Assembly: GCF_006171285.1 (NCBI RefSeq)
Contig: NZ_CP040889.1
Coordinates: forward strand, 5,048,862 to 5,112,861
Length of the DNA: 64,000 nt
Origin: Leclercia adecarboxylata
Lineage (GTDB): Bacteria > Pseudomonadota > Gammaproteobacteria > Enterobacterales > Enterobacteriaceae
Direction of reading: 5' to 3'
Of this stretch, positions 8,217 to 20,239 are shown piece by piece. The notes under the pieces were generated by a model. The model was not told the DNA's origin, searched no databases, and was given only the letters and a program-made list of their open reading frames with translations. Numbering within the stretch: the stretch's first letter is position 1; the number at the start of each line of letters is the position of its first letter. The translations under genes and the position numbers were made by a program.

Positions 8217-10025
8217 ATGATGAGACCTCAGCAGCACGCAGCACTGCGGCTGGCGATTGGCGGCATCCTGCTTGGGATTACTGCCTTCAGCTATGCGGAC
8301 GAACCGTCCGGCGCAATGAAACAAGCCCCTGATATTCTGTTTGGTCCACTGTTTAACGACGTGCAAAGCGCCAAACTTTTCCCCGATCAGAAAACCTTTG
8401 CCGATGCCGTACCGAAAAACGATCCCCAGACGATCCTCGCCGACTACCATATGCAGCGTAAACAGTCCGGGTTCGATCTGCGCCACTTCGTGGAGATGAA
8501 CTTCACCCTGCCGACCGAAAAAGAGAAATATGTGCCGCCAGCGGGTCAGACCCTGCGGGCTCATATCGACGGGCTGTGGCCAGTGCTGACGCGCACCACC
8601 TCCAGCGCCGGGAAGTGGGATTCGCTGCTGCCGCTGCCGCAACCCTACGTGGTGCCGGGCGGGCGCTTCCGCGAGATTTACTACTGGGACAGCTACTTCA
8701 CCATGCTCGGGCTCGCGGAGAGCGGCCACTGGGACAAAGTCGCCAGCATGGTGGACAACTTCGCCTATGAGCTCAACAGCTGGGGCCACATCCCTAACGG
8801 CAACCGCAGCTATTACCTGAGCCGCTCCCAGCCGCCGTTCTTTGCTCTGATGGTCGAACTACTGGCGACGCACGATAAAGACGCCCTGAAGAAGTACCGT
8901 CCGCAGATGGAAAAAGAGTATGCCTACTGGATGGAGGGGGTGGATGCCCTGCAGGCGGGCCAGGCCAGCCAGCGCGTAGTGAAGCTGGACGATGGCGCAG
9001 TGCTTAACCGCTACTGGGATAATCGCGATACGCCACGCCCGGAATCCTGGCTGGATGACATCAACACCGCGAAAAAATACCCCAGCCGCCCGGCGACCGA
9101 GATCTACCGGGATCTGCGTTCTGCAGCCGCTTCCGGCTGGGACTTTAGCTCGCGCTGGATGGACGATCCGCAGCAGCTTGGGACGATCCGCACCACCAGC
9201 ATCGTGCCGGTGGATCTGAACGCCCTGATGTTCAAGATGGAGAAACTGCTGGCGAAGGCCAGCCAGGACGGGGGTGACAGCGAAGCCGCCAGCCGCTACG
9301 AGGGTCTGGCCGCCGATCGTCAGAAAGCGATGGAACGCTATCTGTGGAACGACAAACAGGGCTGGTACGCCGATTACGATCTGAAAAACAAACAGGTTCG
9401 CGATCAGCTGACCGCCGCGGCGCTGTTCCCGCTGTACGTTAATGCTGCCTCGCAGGAGCGCGCGGACAAAACGGCGAAGGCCGCTGAAGCCCAGCTGCTG
9501 AAAGCCGGGGGCATTTCGACCACCACCGTTAACAGCGGCCAGCAGTGGGATGCGCCTAACGGCTGGGCTCCGTTGCAGTGGGTGGCGACCGAAGGTTTGC
9601 AGAACTACGGCCATAAAAAAGTGGCGATGGACGTGACGTGGCGCTTCCTCACCAACGTGCAGCACACCTACGATCGCGAGCAGAAGCTGGTGGAGAAATA
9701 TGATGTCTCGACGACCGGCACCGGCGGCGGCGGTGGCGAATATCCATTGCAGGACGGCTTTGGCTGGACCAACGGCGTGACGCTGAAGATGCTGGATCTG
9801 GTTTGTCCGCAGGCCAATCCTTGCGACAAAGTGCCCGCCACGCAGCCCGCGGCCAATGATGCGTCGGTAAGCACGACGCCATCGACCACCAGCGAGCAAC
9901 CGGCAGCGAATAGTTCATCGACAACCAGTGACCAGCCAGCAGCAACAACCCCACCGGCCACAACCGATCGGCCAGCGGCCAATGATGAACCGGCAGACGC
10001 ACAGAAAAGCGTCGGCCAGCAGTAA
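8217..10025 (+). CDS. treA: Periplasmic trehalase
   Basis: TreA is a GH37 enzyme that cleaves trehalose into two glucoses in the periplasm, allowing growth on trehalose at high osmolarity. The ATG at 8217 (AGGAG seven bases upstream) gives 602 residues with a cleavable signal peptide ending near SYADE. Both trehalase signatures are present: [15 protein letters not shown] and [12 protein letters not shown]. The probable acid/base pair lies in [11 protein letters not shown] and in the Glu of the glycine-rich [14 protein letters not shown] stretch. After the catalytic domain (ending near NPCDKVPA) comes a tail of about 60 Ser/Thr/Pro/Ala-rich residues with three 12-residue repeats, longer than the E. 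coli tail. Confidence 0.96.
   Translation: MMRPQQHAALRLAIGGILLGITAFSYADEPSGAMKQAPDILFGPLFNDVQSAKLFPDQKTFADAVPKNDPQTILADYHMQRKQSGFDLRHFVEMNFTLPTEKEKYVPPAGQTLRAHIDGLWPVLTRTTSSAGKWDSLLPLPQPYVVPGGRFREIYYWDSYFTMLGLAESGHWDKVASMVDNFAYELNSWGHIPNGNRSYYLSRSQPPFFALMVELLATHDKDALKKYRPQMEKEYAYWMEGVDALQAGQASQRVVKLDDGAVLNRYWDNRDTPRPESWLDDINTAKKYPSRPATEIYRDLRSAAASGWDFSSRWMDDPQQLGTIRTTSIVPVDLNALMFKMEKLLAKASQDGGDSEAASRYEGLAADRQKAMERYLWNDKQGWYADYDLKNKQVRDQLTAAALFPLYVNAASQERADKTAKAAEAQLLKAGGISTTTVNSGQQWDAPNGWAPLQWVATEGLQNYGHKKVAMDVTWRFLTNVQHTYDREQKLVEKYDVSTTGTGGGGGEYPLQDGFGWTNGVTLKMLDLVCPQANPCDKVPATQPAANDASVSTTPSTTSEQPAANSSSTTSDQPAATTPPATTDRPAANDEPADAQKSVGQQ
9879..9986 (+). repeat. Three imperfect 36-bp tandem repeats coding the TreA tail
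   Basis: The three units encode [24 protein letters not shown] and [12 protein letters not shown]. Each is exactly 36 bp, so gain or loss of a unit keeps the frame. Confidence 0.85.
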
Positions 10026-10117
10026 CCTCCAGGCCGCCCGGCGGTGCTATGCTTGCCAGGCCTGGAAGGTCAAAGGCGACATATAGGCCGGGTAAGGCGT
10101 AGCCGCCACCCGGCATT
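10026..10117. repeat. Two REP-like palindromes after treA
   Basis: The first palindrome (about 10030-10066) has GCCCGGCGG...CTTGCCAGGC. The second (10085-10115) has GCCGGGTAAGGCGTAGCCGCCACCCGGC. Both resemble enterobacterial REP elements and recur elsewhere in the window. Confidence 0.75.
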
Positions 10118-10136
10118 TCGCACCGGTGCAGCCCAC

Positions 10137-10167
10137 AAAAAAACGGCTCTAAACAAGAGCCGTTTTA
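10137..10167. terminator. Bidirectional terminator between treA and ymgE
   Basis: AACGGCTCT and AGAGCCGTT form a 9-bp stem with a 5-base loop. It is flanked by A7 on the left and T4 on the right, so it can serve both convergent genes. Confidence 0.85.
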
Positions 10168-10173
10168 TACGTT

Positions 10174-10428
10174 TCAGGCGCGTCGCACCATTCTGTAAAC
10201 AAGTAGCACGATAATGGCACCCACCACAGCCACCAGAAAACTTTGCAGGTTAAATCCGGATACACTGCCGCCGATGCCAAACATCGTTGCCAGCCAGCCG
10301 CCGACAACCGCACCTACGACCCCAAGGATACAGGTCACAATAAAGCCGCCGCCATCACGTCCCGGCATGATGAATTTCGCGATAACGCCAGCAATCAGAC
10401 CAAATACAATCCAGGCGATGATACCCAT
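10174..10428 (-). CDS. ymgE: GlsB/YeaQ/YmgE-family small membrane protein
   Basis: The 84-residue inner-membrane protein has three hydrophobic segments. The start is taken at the ATG at 10428 (MGIIAWIVFGLIAGVIAKFIMPG), where family members begin. The conserved glycine-rich pattern GRDGGGFIVTCILGVVGAVVGGWL marks the transglycosylase-associated / GlsB family, whose members are linked to general stress. The name ymgE rests on its place between treA and ycgR as in E. coli. Molecular function is unknown. Confidence 0.88.
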   Translation of the reverse strand: MGIIAWIVFGLIAGVIAKFIMPGRDGGGFIVTCILGVVGAVVGGWLATMFGIGGSVSGFNLQSFLVAVVGAIIVLLVYRMVRRA

Positions 10429-10570
10429 AGCAATGCCCTCTTGCAGAGTTAAGCCCGTGCGGAACACCGGCCCGCGCAGGTAATACTAAGTATAGGCAAT
10501 AGCGGGAAAACCAGTTTTACTACACCGACTTAATTGCGGCTGAGGCGAAAAAAATAATTACCGGTTTGTA

Positions 10571-10597
10571 TTAAGTTCCGCGCCGGCGTGCCGATAA
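10571..10597 (+). promoter_or_regulatory. Sigma28 (FliA)-type promoter of ycgR
   Basis: TTAAGTTC, 11 bases, then GCCGATAA matches the flagellar class-3 consensus TAAAGTTT-N11-GCCGATAA at 14 of 16 positions, with exact spacing and a perfect -10. It ends 39 bp before the ycgR start codon. In E. coli ycgR is a FliA-dependent gene. Confidence 0.88.
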
Positions 10598-10636
10598 CGC
10601 ATCCACAGACTGTCATCAATGAAGGAGCCCTGGGGC

Positions 10637-11368
10637 GTGAGTAATTACAGTGAGCAGTTCCTGAAAACGAATCCGCTGGCGGTGCTAGGTGTAATACGCG
10701 ATCTGCAAAAAAATGACGTACCTGTCCGCATCAGCTGGGGCAGCAACCAGTTCATCAGCAAAATTCTGGATGCGACCCCGGAGCGCCTGGTCATGGATTT
10801 GGGCAGTCAGGAGTATGAAAACCGCGCGGTGCTGCGCGCAGAAAACATCACCGTGGCCGCCGATACCCAGGGAGCGAAGGTCGAATTCGAACTGCCGCGC
10901 ATTGAGCAGGGCAACTACCAGTCCCTGCCCGCCTTTATCACCCCCCTTCCGACATCGGTGTGGAGCATTCAGCGCCGGGAATATTTCCGTATCAGCGCCC
11001 CGCTGCATCCGGCTTACTTCTGCAAAGCCAAAATGCCGGACAAGAGCGTGATCCGTTTTCGTCTGCACGACCTGTCGCTCGGCGGCATGGGCGCGCTGAT
11101 GGATACCGCCAAACCGGAAGGTCTGGTGGAAGGGATGCGTTTTTCGCAGATCGAACTGGATATGGGCGGCTGGGGTCGCTTCTTTTTCGATGCGCAGCTG
11201 ATCACGGTGAGCGAGCGTAAAGTGGTGGACAGCAAAAACGAAACCATCACCACGCCGCGTCTGAGCTTCCGTTTTCTCAACGTCGGGCCAGGGCCGGAGC
11301 GCGAGCTGCAGCGGATCATCTACTCGCTGGAGCGCGAAGCGCGGGAACGTGCTAACAAGGTGCGTTGA
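10637..11368 (+). CDS. ycgR: c-di-GMP-responsive flagellar brake protein
   Basis: YcgR binds cyclic-di-GMP and then slows the flagellar motor. The start is taken at GTG 10637 (SNYSEQFL...), with AAGGAG nine bases upstream, giving 243 residues against 244 in E. coli. The N-terminal YcgR_N domain covers about residues 1-105. The PilZ domain follows, with the c-di-GMP-binding QRREYFR (RxxxR) motif near residues 113-119 and the second motif DLSLGGMGAL about 35 residues later. A sigma28 promoter directly upstream ties expression to flagellar assembly, although no flagellar genes are in the window. Confidence 0.96.
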   Translation: MSNYSEQFLKTNPLAVLGVIRDLQKNDVPVRISWGSNQFISKILDATPERLVMDLGSQEYENRAVLRAENITVAADTQGAKVEFELPRIEQGNYQSLPAFITPLPTSVWSIQRREYFRISAPLHPAYFCKAKMPDKSVIRFRLHDLSLGGMGALMDTAKPEGLVEGMRFSQIELDMGGWGRFFFDAQLITVSERKVVDSKNETITTPRLSFRFLNVGPGPERELQRIIYSLEREARERANKVR

Positions 11369-11374
11369 TCGCCA

Positions 11375-11397
11375 CCGGGCAGCGCGACGCTGCCCGG
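11375..11397. repeat. Perfect GC-rich hairpin between ycgR and emtA
   Basis: CCGGGCAGCG and CGCTGCCCGG form a 10-bp stem with a 3-base loop. It is REP-like in composition, has no T tract, and sits between convergent genes 7 bp apart from each end. Confidence 0.7.
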
Positions 11398-11404
11398 CAG
11401 CCGA

Positions 11405-12016
11405 TTACATGGCGTCCATCGCTTTCTGCACTTTCCAGATATAGCGCGGTGCCTGCGGTGCGGGGTGGTTATTGACGACATGCTCAAAGAACTCGTCTTT
11501 ATCCATATCGTTGATTTCGGCTATCGCTTTTTTGCGATCCGACGAGAAGGTGCGCAGCAGCGCGCCCGCGCCGTTTACGTACGAGACCACCAGCGCATAC
11601 TGCATCACTTCCGGATCGTCGATTCCGTTCAGGATCCCGTGCTCAAGAATGCTCAGATAGGCGGTACCCATGGAGATATTGCGCTCCGGGTTTTTCAGCT
11701 CGCTGGTGGAGGGTTGCCCGCTCCAGCCCATGTGCCGGTAAACCTCGCGCCCGGCGGTGGAGGCTTTAAGCTGCATCAGGCCCACCGCGTTCGATTTACT
11801 CACCAGATTCGGGTTACCGCCCGACTCCACCGCAATGATGGCCGTCACCAGACGCGGACTGACGCCCCAGGCCTCACCGGCTTTTTCACTGATCGGCATC
11901 CACTGCATCGCCCGTTTAACCGGAACTTCCGGGTTCCATTCCGGCTTCTGGTAATCCTGCTTTGAACTGCATCCTGCAAGCAACACAATCAAAAAAGCAA
12001 ACCATCTTAATTTCAC
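11405..12016 (-). CDS. emtA: Endo-type membrane-bound lytic murein transglycosylase A
   Basis: EmtA (MltE) is an outer-membrane lipoprotein that cleaves glycan strands of peptidoglycan internally, making 1,6-anhydro products. The start at GTG 12016 gives 203 residues, the same as E. coli. The lipobox LLAGC places the lipidated Cys at position 16. The SLT-type fold shows the catalytic Glu in AVESGGNPN, followed by [10 protein letters not shown] and the conserved [13 protein letters not shown]. It diverges from ldcA, another murein-metabolism gene, with about 113 bp between starts. Confidence 0.95.
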   Translation of the reverse strand: MKLRWFAFLIVLLAGCSSKQDYQKPEWNPEVPVKRAMQWMPISEKAGEAWGVSPRLVTAIIAVESGGNPNLVSKSNAVGLMQLKASTAGREVYRHMGWSGQPSTSELKNPERNISMGTAYLSILEHGILNGIDDPEVMQYALVVSYVNGAGALLRTFSSDRKKAIAEINDMDKDEFFEHVVNNHPAPQAPRYIWKVQKAMDAM

Positions 12017-12129
12017 GTCATCTGTCCTTATGGTCATTCATCGCTGTTACCCTATCCTCCGCTTGATGAAGGACGCGCTCAGGCGGCATGATATATACAT
12101 TCAGCTTTATAAGTCAGCAAGGAAATGCC

Positions 12130-13044
12130 ATGTCTCAGTTTCATCTCATCGCACCATCAGGTTACTGCATTAATCAGGAAGCGGCGCAACGGGGCGTGGC
12201 GCGATTAATGGAAGAGGGCCATCAGGTACAAAATCAGACGATTATACCCCGCCGCCAGCAGCGATTTGCCGGTACCGAGGCTGCGCGCCTGAATGATATC
12301 AACGCCCTCACCCACCTGCCCGGGGCCAACCAGATTGTGCTGGCGGTACGCGGCGGCTACGGTGCCAGCCGCTTGCTGGGGCAGATCGACTGGCAGGGGC
12401 TGGCGAAACGTCAGCAGCAGGACCCTTTGCTTATCTGCGGTCACAGTGATTTTACCGTGATCCAGCTGGGCCTGCTGGCGCTGCACAACGTCATCACCTT
12501 CAGCGGCCCGATGCTGGCGGGCAATTTCGGTGCGCCAGAACTGAACGCCTTCACTGTAGACCATTTCTGGCGGGCGCTGCGTAATTCTACCTACTCCGTC
12601 GAGTGGCAGGGCGATGGCCCGCAGTGCGAATGCGAAGGCCAGCTATGGGGCGGCAATCTGGCGATGGTGGTGTCACTCATCGGCACCCCCTGGCTCCCCG
12701 CCATTGAGAACGGCATCCTGGTGCTGGAAGACATCAACGAACACCCGTTCCGCGTCGAACGTATGCTGCTCCAGCTGCTTCACGCGGGCATTCTCGACCG
12801 TCAGCGGGCGATTGTGCTGGGCAGCTTCAGCGGCGCAACTCCCAACGATTACGATGCCGGATACTCTCTTGCGACCATGATCGATTATCTGCGCGCCCGG
12901 GTGTCGGTGCCGATTATCAGCGGGCTCGATTTCGGCCATGAACAGCAAACCGTCACCCTGCCGATTGGCGCACAGGCGACGCTGGTTCATACATCAAGGG
13001 GAAGTTCTTTAACGTTGAGCGGTCATCCGGTGTTAAAGGCATAA
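12130..13044 (+). CDS. ldcA: Muramoyltetrapeptide (L,D-) carboxypeptidase
   Basis: LdcA is a cytoplasmic serine peptidase (S66 family). It removes the terminal D-Ala from recycled murein tetrapeptides, so that tripeptides can be reused. The ATG at 12130 with AAGGA upstream gives 304 residues, equal to E. coli. The upstream extension in the open frame is discarded because family members begin MSxFHLIAPSG. Visible active-site elements are the nucleophile Ser in GHSDF, the Glu in VLEDINEHP and the His in DFGHEQ. Loss of LdcA in E. coli leads to lysis in stationary phase. Confidence 0.95.
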   Translation: MSQFHLIAPSGYCINQEAAQRGVARLMEEGHQVQNQTIIPRRQQRFAGTEAARLNDINALTHLPGANQIVLAVRGGYGASRLLGQIDWQGLAKRQQQDPLLICGHSDFTVIQLGLLALHNVITFSGPMLAGNFGAPELNAFTVDHFWRALRNSTYSVEWQGDGPQCECEGQLWGGNLAMVVSLIGTPWLPAIENGILVLEDINEHPFRVERMLLQLLHAGILDRQRAIVLGSFSGATPNDYDAGYSLATMIDYLRARVSVPIISGLDFGHEQQTVTLPIGAQATLVHTSRGSSLTLSGHPVLKA

Positions 13045-13109
13045 AAAAAGCCCCTTAAACGCCCGATTTCCGCGCTGTGAGGGGCGTTAATATGTTAGGG
13101 TTTTAATAA

Positions 13110-14876
<1,767 letters not shown>

Positions 14877-14903
14877 GCCGGGTAAGCGTAAGCGCCACCC
14901 GGC
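14877..14903. repeat. REP-like palindrome after cvrA
   Basis: GCCGGGTAAGCG...GCGCCACCCGGC begins directly after the cvrA stop codon and is nearly identical to the element at 19262-19289. Confidence 0.8.
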
Positions 14904-14920
14904 GTTTGACTCCGGTTCTG

Positions 14921-14966
14921 TGCGGCCTGATGCCCTCACCCCGGCCCTCTCCCACGGGGAGAGGGA
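14921..14966 (+). repeat. Dispersed palindromic intergenic repeat, copy 2
   Basis: TGCGGCCTGATGCCCTCACC followed by CCCTCTCCC and GGGGAGAGGG. Same modules as at 3969-4017; an inverted copy lies at 22495-22540. Confidence 0.8.
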
Positions 14967-14975
14967 GCAAACACT

Positions 14976-15002
14976 AAAAAGGGCAACTGACGTTGCCCTT
15001 TT
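14976..15002. terminator. Bidirectional terminator between cvrA and dadX
   Basis: AAAAGGGCAAC and GTTGCCCTTTT form an 11-bp stem with a 4-base loop. A and T runs on both sides let it serve both convergent genes. It lies 4 bp from the dadX stop. Confidence 0.88.
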
Positions 15003-15006
15003 GCTT

Positions 15007-16077
15007 TTATATGGTCACAACCGGCACCCGCGGTGCTAACGCGGTTAACAACTCATACCCGACGGTGCCCGCTGCGGCGGCAACGTCGTCCACTTTCACC
15101 TCGTTGCCCCACAGCTCAACCGGCGTACCTATCCCCGCCTGCGGGCACGGGGTCAGGTCAATCGCCAGCATATCCATCGACACAGTACCGACCGTGCCGG
15201 TACGCACGCCGTCCACCCATACCGGGGTACCGGAAGGGGCAATGCGCGGATAGCCGTCGGCGTAGCCACCGGCGACAATGCCGATCCGCTGCTCGCCCGG
15301 GGCGCGGTAGCGGCTGCCGTAGCCCACGGTATCCCCTGCTTTCAGGGTCTGAACGCCGATAATTTCGCTGCGCAGGGTCATCACCGGCTTCAGGCCGCTG
15401 TTGGCGATATCCTGCCACTGCCCGGACGGTGACGCGCCATACAGGACGATCCCCGGACGCACCCAGTCAAAATGCGCCTCCGGATGCCAGAGCGTCGCCG
15501 CCGAGTTAGAGAGCGAGCGCGGGCAATCCAGCCCCTCTGCCGCCTGCTCAATGCGCTTCATCGGTTCGGCAATGCCCTCCGGCTTTTCCGCATCGGCGAA
15601 ATGGGCCATCAGGGTCATCTCCCCGACGTTCTTCAGCGCCCGCAGCTGTTGCCAGACGCTGTGAACCCGCTCCGGCTGAAAACCGAGACGGTTCATGCCG
15701 CTGTTCACTTTCAGATAAATATCGAGCGGGGCGTGGAGCCTGGCATTCTGGAGCGCCTTGACCTGCCAGTTGCTGTGCACGCTGGTGGTCAGGCGGTACT
15801 TATCAAACAGGGGCAGCTCATCTGCGTGGAAAAAGCCTTCGAGCATCAGGATCGGCCCTTTCCAGCCGCGCTCGCGCAGCAGGATCGCCTCTTCAAGATT
15901 GAGCAGCGCAAAACCATCAGTCGCGCTTAATGCACTCCAGACGCGATCCAGACCGTGGCCATAAGCGTTAGCTTTGACCACCGTCCAGACACGTGAAGCT
16001 GGCGCAGCGCGACGGACAATTTGCAGGTTATCCTTCAGGGCCTGCAGATCCAGCTGAGCCAGAACGGGACGGGACAT
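15007..16077 (-). CDS. dadX: Catabolic alanine racemase
   Basis: DadX is a PLP enzyme that converts L-alanine to D-alanine, which DadA then oxidises. The 356-residue product starts at the ATG at 16077 with AAGGAG upstream. The PLP lysine is in [11 protein letters not shown] (about residue 34) and the second catalytic base, Tyr, is in VGYGSRYR (about residue 255). It lies 12 bp after dadA on the same strand, so the two form the dadAX operon. A biosynthetic Alr racemase is expected elsewhere in the genome. Confidence 0.96.
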   Translation of the reverse strand: MSRPVLAQLDLQALKDNLQIVRRAAPASRVWTVVKANAYGHGLDRVWSALSATDGFALLNLEEAILLRERGWKGPILMLEGFFHADELPLFDKYRLTTSVHSNWQVKALQNARLHAPLDIYLKVNSGMNRLGFQPERVHSVWQQLRALKNVGEMTLMAHFADAEKPEGIAEPMKRIEQAAEGLDCPRSLSNSAATLWHPEAHFDWVRPGIVLYGASPSGQWQDIANSGLKPVMTLRSEIIGVQTLKAGDTVGYGSRYRAPGEQRIGIVAGGYADGYPRIAPSGTPVWVDGVRTGTVGTVSMDMLAIDLTPCPQAGIGTPVELWGNEVKVDDVAAAAGTVGYELLTALAPRVPVVTI

Positions 16078-16089
16078 GACGACTCCTTG

Positions 16090-17712
<1,623 letters not shown>

Positions 17713-19245
17713 ATGGCTACTATTGATTCCATGAATAAGGACACCACACGTCTGAGCGATGGACCCGACTGGACATTCGAGCTGCTGGACACCTATCTGG
17801 CGGAAATTGATCGGGTGGCGAAACTCTACCGTCTGGACGCCTACCCCCATCAAATCGAAGTCATTACTTCTGAACAGATGATGGACGCTTACTCGAGCGT
17901 TGGGATGCCCATCAACTATACCCACTGGTCGTTTGGTAAAAAATTCATTGAGACCGAACGCCTGTATAAACACGGCCAGCAGGGGCTGGCGTATGAGATC
18001 GTCATCAACTCCAATCCGTGTATAGCCTACCTGATGGAAGAGAACACCATCACCATGCAGGCGCTGGTGATGGCGCACGCCTGCTACGGGCATAACTCGT
18101 TTTTCAAAAATAACTACCTGTTCCGCAGCTGGACCGACGCCAGCTCGATTGTCGATTACCTGATCTTCGCCCGGAACTACATCACCGAGTGTGAAGAGCG
18201 CTACGGGGTGGAAGAGGTTGAGAAGCTGCTGGACTCGTGCCATGCGCTGATGAACTACGGCGTGGATCGCTATAAACGTCCGCAGAAGATCTCCCTGCAG
18301 GAGGAGAAAGCCCGGCAGAAAAGCCGCGAGGAGTATCTGCAAAGCCAGGTGAATACGCTGTGGCGTACCCTGCCGAAACGGGAAGAGGAGAAAGCGGTGC
18401 CTGAAGCGCGCCGTTATCCCTCCGAGCCGCAGGAGAATTTGCTCTACTTTATGGAGAAGAACGCCCCGCTGCTGGAGCCGTGGCAGCGTGAGATCCTGCG
18501 CATCGTGCGTAAGGTGAGCCAGTACTTCTATCCGCAAAAACAGACCCAGGTGATGAACGAAGGCTGGGCGACCTTCTGGCACTACACCATCCTGAATCAT
18601 CTGTACGATGAAGGCAAAGTGACCGAGCGCTTTATGCTGGAGTTCCTGCACAGCCACACTAACGTGGTGTTCCAGCCGCCTTACAACAGCCCGTGGTACA
18701 GCGGCATCAACCCGTACGCGCTGGGCTTTGCGATGTTCCAGGACATCAAGCGTATCTGCCAGAACCCGACGGAAGAGGATAAATACTGGTTCCCGGATAT
18801 CGCCGGTTCCGACTGGCTGGAGACGCTGCACTTTGCGATGCGCGACTTCAAGGACGAGAGCTTTATCAGCCAGTTCCTGTCGCCGAAAGTGATGCGTGAT
18901 TTCCGCCTGTTTACGGTGCTGGATGACGATCACAACAACTATCTGGAGATTTCAGCTATCCACAACGAGGAGGGGTATCGCGAGATCCGCTCCCGCCTCT
19001 CGGCCCAGTACAACCTGAGCAATCTGGAACCGAATATTCAGGTCTGGAATGTGGATCTGCGCGGGGATCGCTCCCTGACGCTGCGCTATATCCCGCACAA
19101 CCGCGCGCCGCTGGATAAGGGGCGCAAGGAAGTTCTGAAGCACGTGCACCGTCTGTGGGGCTTTGACATTATGCTGGAGCAGCAGAACGAGGATGGTAGC
19201 GTGGAGTTGCTGGAGCGCTGCCCGGCGAAGGGTAATATGTTGTAA
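17713..19245 (+). CDS. ycgB: SpoVR-family protein YcgB
   Basis: The 510-residue product is the same length as E. coli YcgB and is very highly conserved (for example the HACYGHNSFFKNNYLFR and MNEGWATFWHYT stretches). The latter is conserved across the SpoVR family, named after a Bacillus sporulation protein. The protein is cytoplasmic with no signal peptide. In E. coli ycgB is a sigmaS-dependent stationary-phase gene. Proteins of this family often accompany a PrkA kinase and YeaH, but those genes are not in this window. Biochemical function is not established. Confidence 0.93.
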   Translation: MATIDSMNKDTTRLSDGPDWTFELLDTYLAEIDRVAKLYRLDAYPHQIEVITSEQMMDAYSSVGMPINYTHWSFGKKFIETERLYKHGQQGLAYEIVINSNPCIAYLMEENTITMQALVMAHACYGHNSFFKNNYLFRSWTDASSIVDYLIFARNYITECEERYGVEEVEKLLDSCHALMNYGVDRYKRPQKISLQEEKARQKSREEYLQSQVNTLWRTLPKREEEKAVPEARRYPSEPQENLLYFMEKNAPLLEPWQREILRIVRKVSQYFYPQKQTQVMNEGWATFWHYTILNHLYDEGKVTERFMLEFLHSHTNVVFQPPYNSPWYSGINPYALGFAMFQDIKRICQNPTEEDKYWFPDIAGSDWLETLHFAMRDFKDESFISQFLSPKVMRDFRLFTVLDDDHNNYLEISAIHNEEGYREIRSRLSAQYNLSNLEPNIQVWNVDLRGDRSLTLRYIPHNRAPLDKGRKEVLKHVHRLWGFDIMLEQQNEDGSVELLERCPAKGNML

Positions 19246-19261
19246 TTCGGTGCGGCCTGTT

Positions 19262-19289
19262 TGCCGGGTAAGCGAAGCGCCACCCGGCA
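19262..19289. repeat. REP-like palindrome after ycgB
   Basis: TGCCGGGT and ACCCGGCA arms surround AAGCGAAGCGCC. It is directly followed by a terminator hairpin. Confidence 0.8.
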
Positions 19290-19320
19290 AAAAAAACCTC
19301 TCAAGCGAGAGGTTTTTTAT
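19289..19320. terminator. Bidirectional terminator between ycgB and fadR
   Basis: AACCTCTC and GAGAGGTT with a 4-base loop, preceded by A runs and followed by TTTTTTATTTT. It lies between convergent genes, against the fadR stop. Confidence 0.9.
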
Positions 19321-19321
19321 T

Positions 19322-20041
19322 TTAGCGTCCGTGAATTGCCAGATCGCCCGGGAGGGTTTTCTGCATCCGGTGCCAGATCTCGCCGCTTTCACGGCCGTAG
19401 CGACGTACGGTTTCATACACCTGGTCGTGCTGACCTTCAGAGCAGAGCTCGCTCAGCTTGTGGTAGAAACCCAGCGCCAGGCTGCGGGCTTCCGGGTTGG
19501 CGAAGTAGTGACGACCGATGCGGGTATAGAGCCCCTTCATGCCGTTGAGGATCAGGCCGTAAATCGGGTTACCGGAGGCAAACGCCAGCCCGCGGAAGAC
19601 GTTGTAATCCAGCAGGGCAAAGGCGTCGGCGTGATCTTCTACCGCCGTGGCGCGGGCCAGGACCTCCAGCGCCTTATCAGGGTGCTGGCGGAACGCCGTA
19701 CGAATAAAGATGGTGGCGATGTTAGTGCGCACGGAGAGCAGGTTGTCGATCAGCTGCGGCACGCTCTCGTGATCGAGGCGCGCCAGCGTCTCAAGAATAT
19801 TCAGGCCCGACGTTTCCCAGAAGTTATTCACTTTGGTCGGTTTGCCGTGTTGGATCGTCAGCCAGCCGTCGCGGGCCAGTCTCTGCAACACTTCACGTAA
19901 GGTGGTACGTGTGACGCCAATCAGTTCAGAGAGTTCGCGTTCTGCGGGAAGGATCGAGCCTGGGGGAAAACGGTTATTCCAGATGCTCTCGATAATGTAC
20001 TCTTCCGCGAAACCCGCCGGGCTTTGCGCCTTAATGACCAT
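19322..20041 (-). CDS. fadR: Fatty-acid metabolism regulator FadR
   Basis: FadR is a GntR-family dimer that represses beta-oxidation genes and activates fabA and fabB; long-chain acyl-CoA releases it from DNA. The 239 residues equal the E. coli length. The N-terminal winged helix carries [19 protein letters not shown], and the C-terminal acyl-CoA-binding all-helical domain follows (about 80-230). A FadR operator is visible upstream of fadD at 29058-29078 in this same window, so regulator and target are 9 kb apart. Confidence 0.97.
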   Translation of the reverse strand: MVIKAQSPAGFAEEYIIESIWNNRFPPGSILPAERELSELIGVTRTTLREVLQRLARDGWLTIQHGKPTKVNNFWETSGLNILETLARLDHESVPQLIDNLLSVRTNIATIFIRTAFRQHPDKALEVLARATAVEDHADAFALLDYNVFRGLAFASGNPIYGLILNGMKGLYTRIGRHYFANPEARSLALGFYHKLSELCSEGQHDQVYETVRRYGRESGEIWHRMQKTLPGDLAIHGR

Positions 20042-20239
20042 AGTGAGTTTTCCATTAACTGCTTTTTACAAAATTCACTCATCATACCAGAGGCTGGCAG
20101 AGGCAGATAGCGCAGCGAGGCGAGAAAAAAGGGATCGCCGTTTTATTTTTATCATTTAAAAAACATCCCCTGCGCTCCTCCACCGGCCTCATTTGCGTAT
20201 ACTTAGGACGTAATTATGTGACGGGCAAGGAAATCTGTT

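Noticed and set aside
13045..13100. Possible terminator between ldcA and cvrA
   Set aside because: GCCCCTT and GAGGGGC can pair, but the T tract is on the minus strand and the loop is long. I cannot assign it to either gene.
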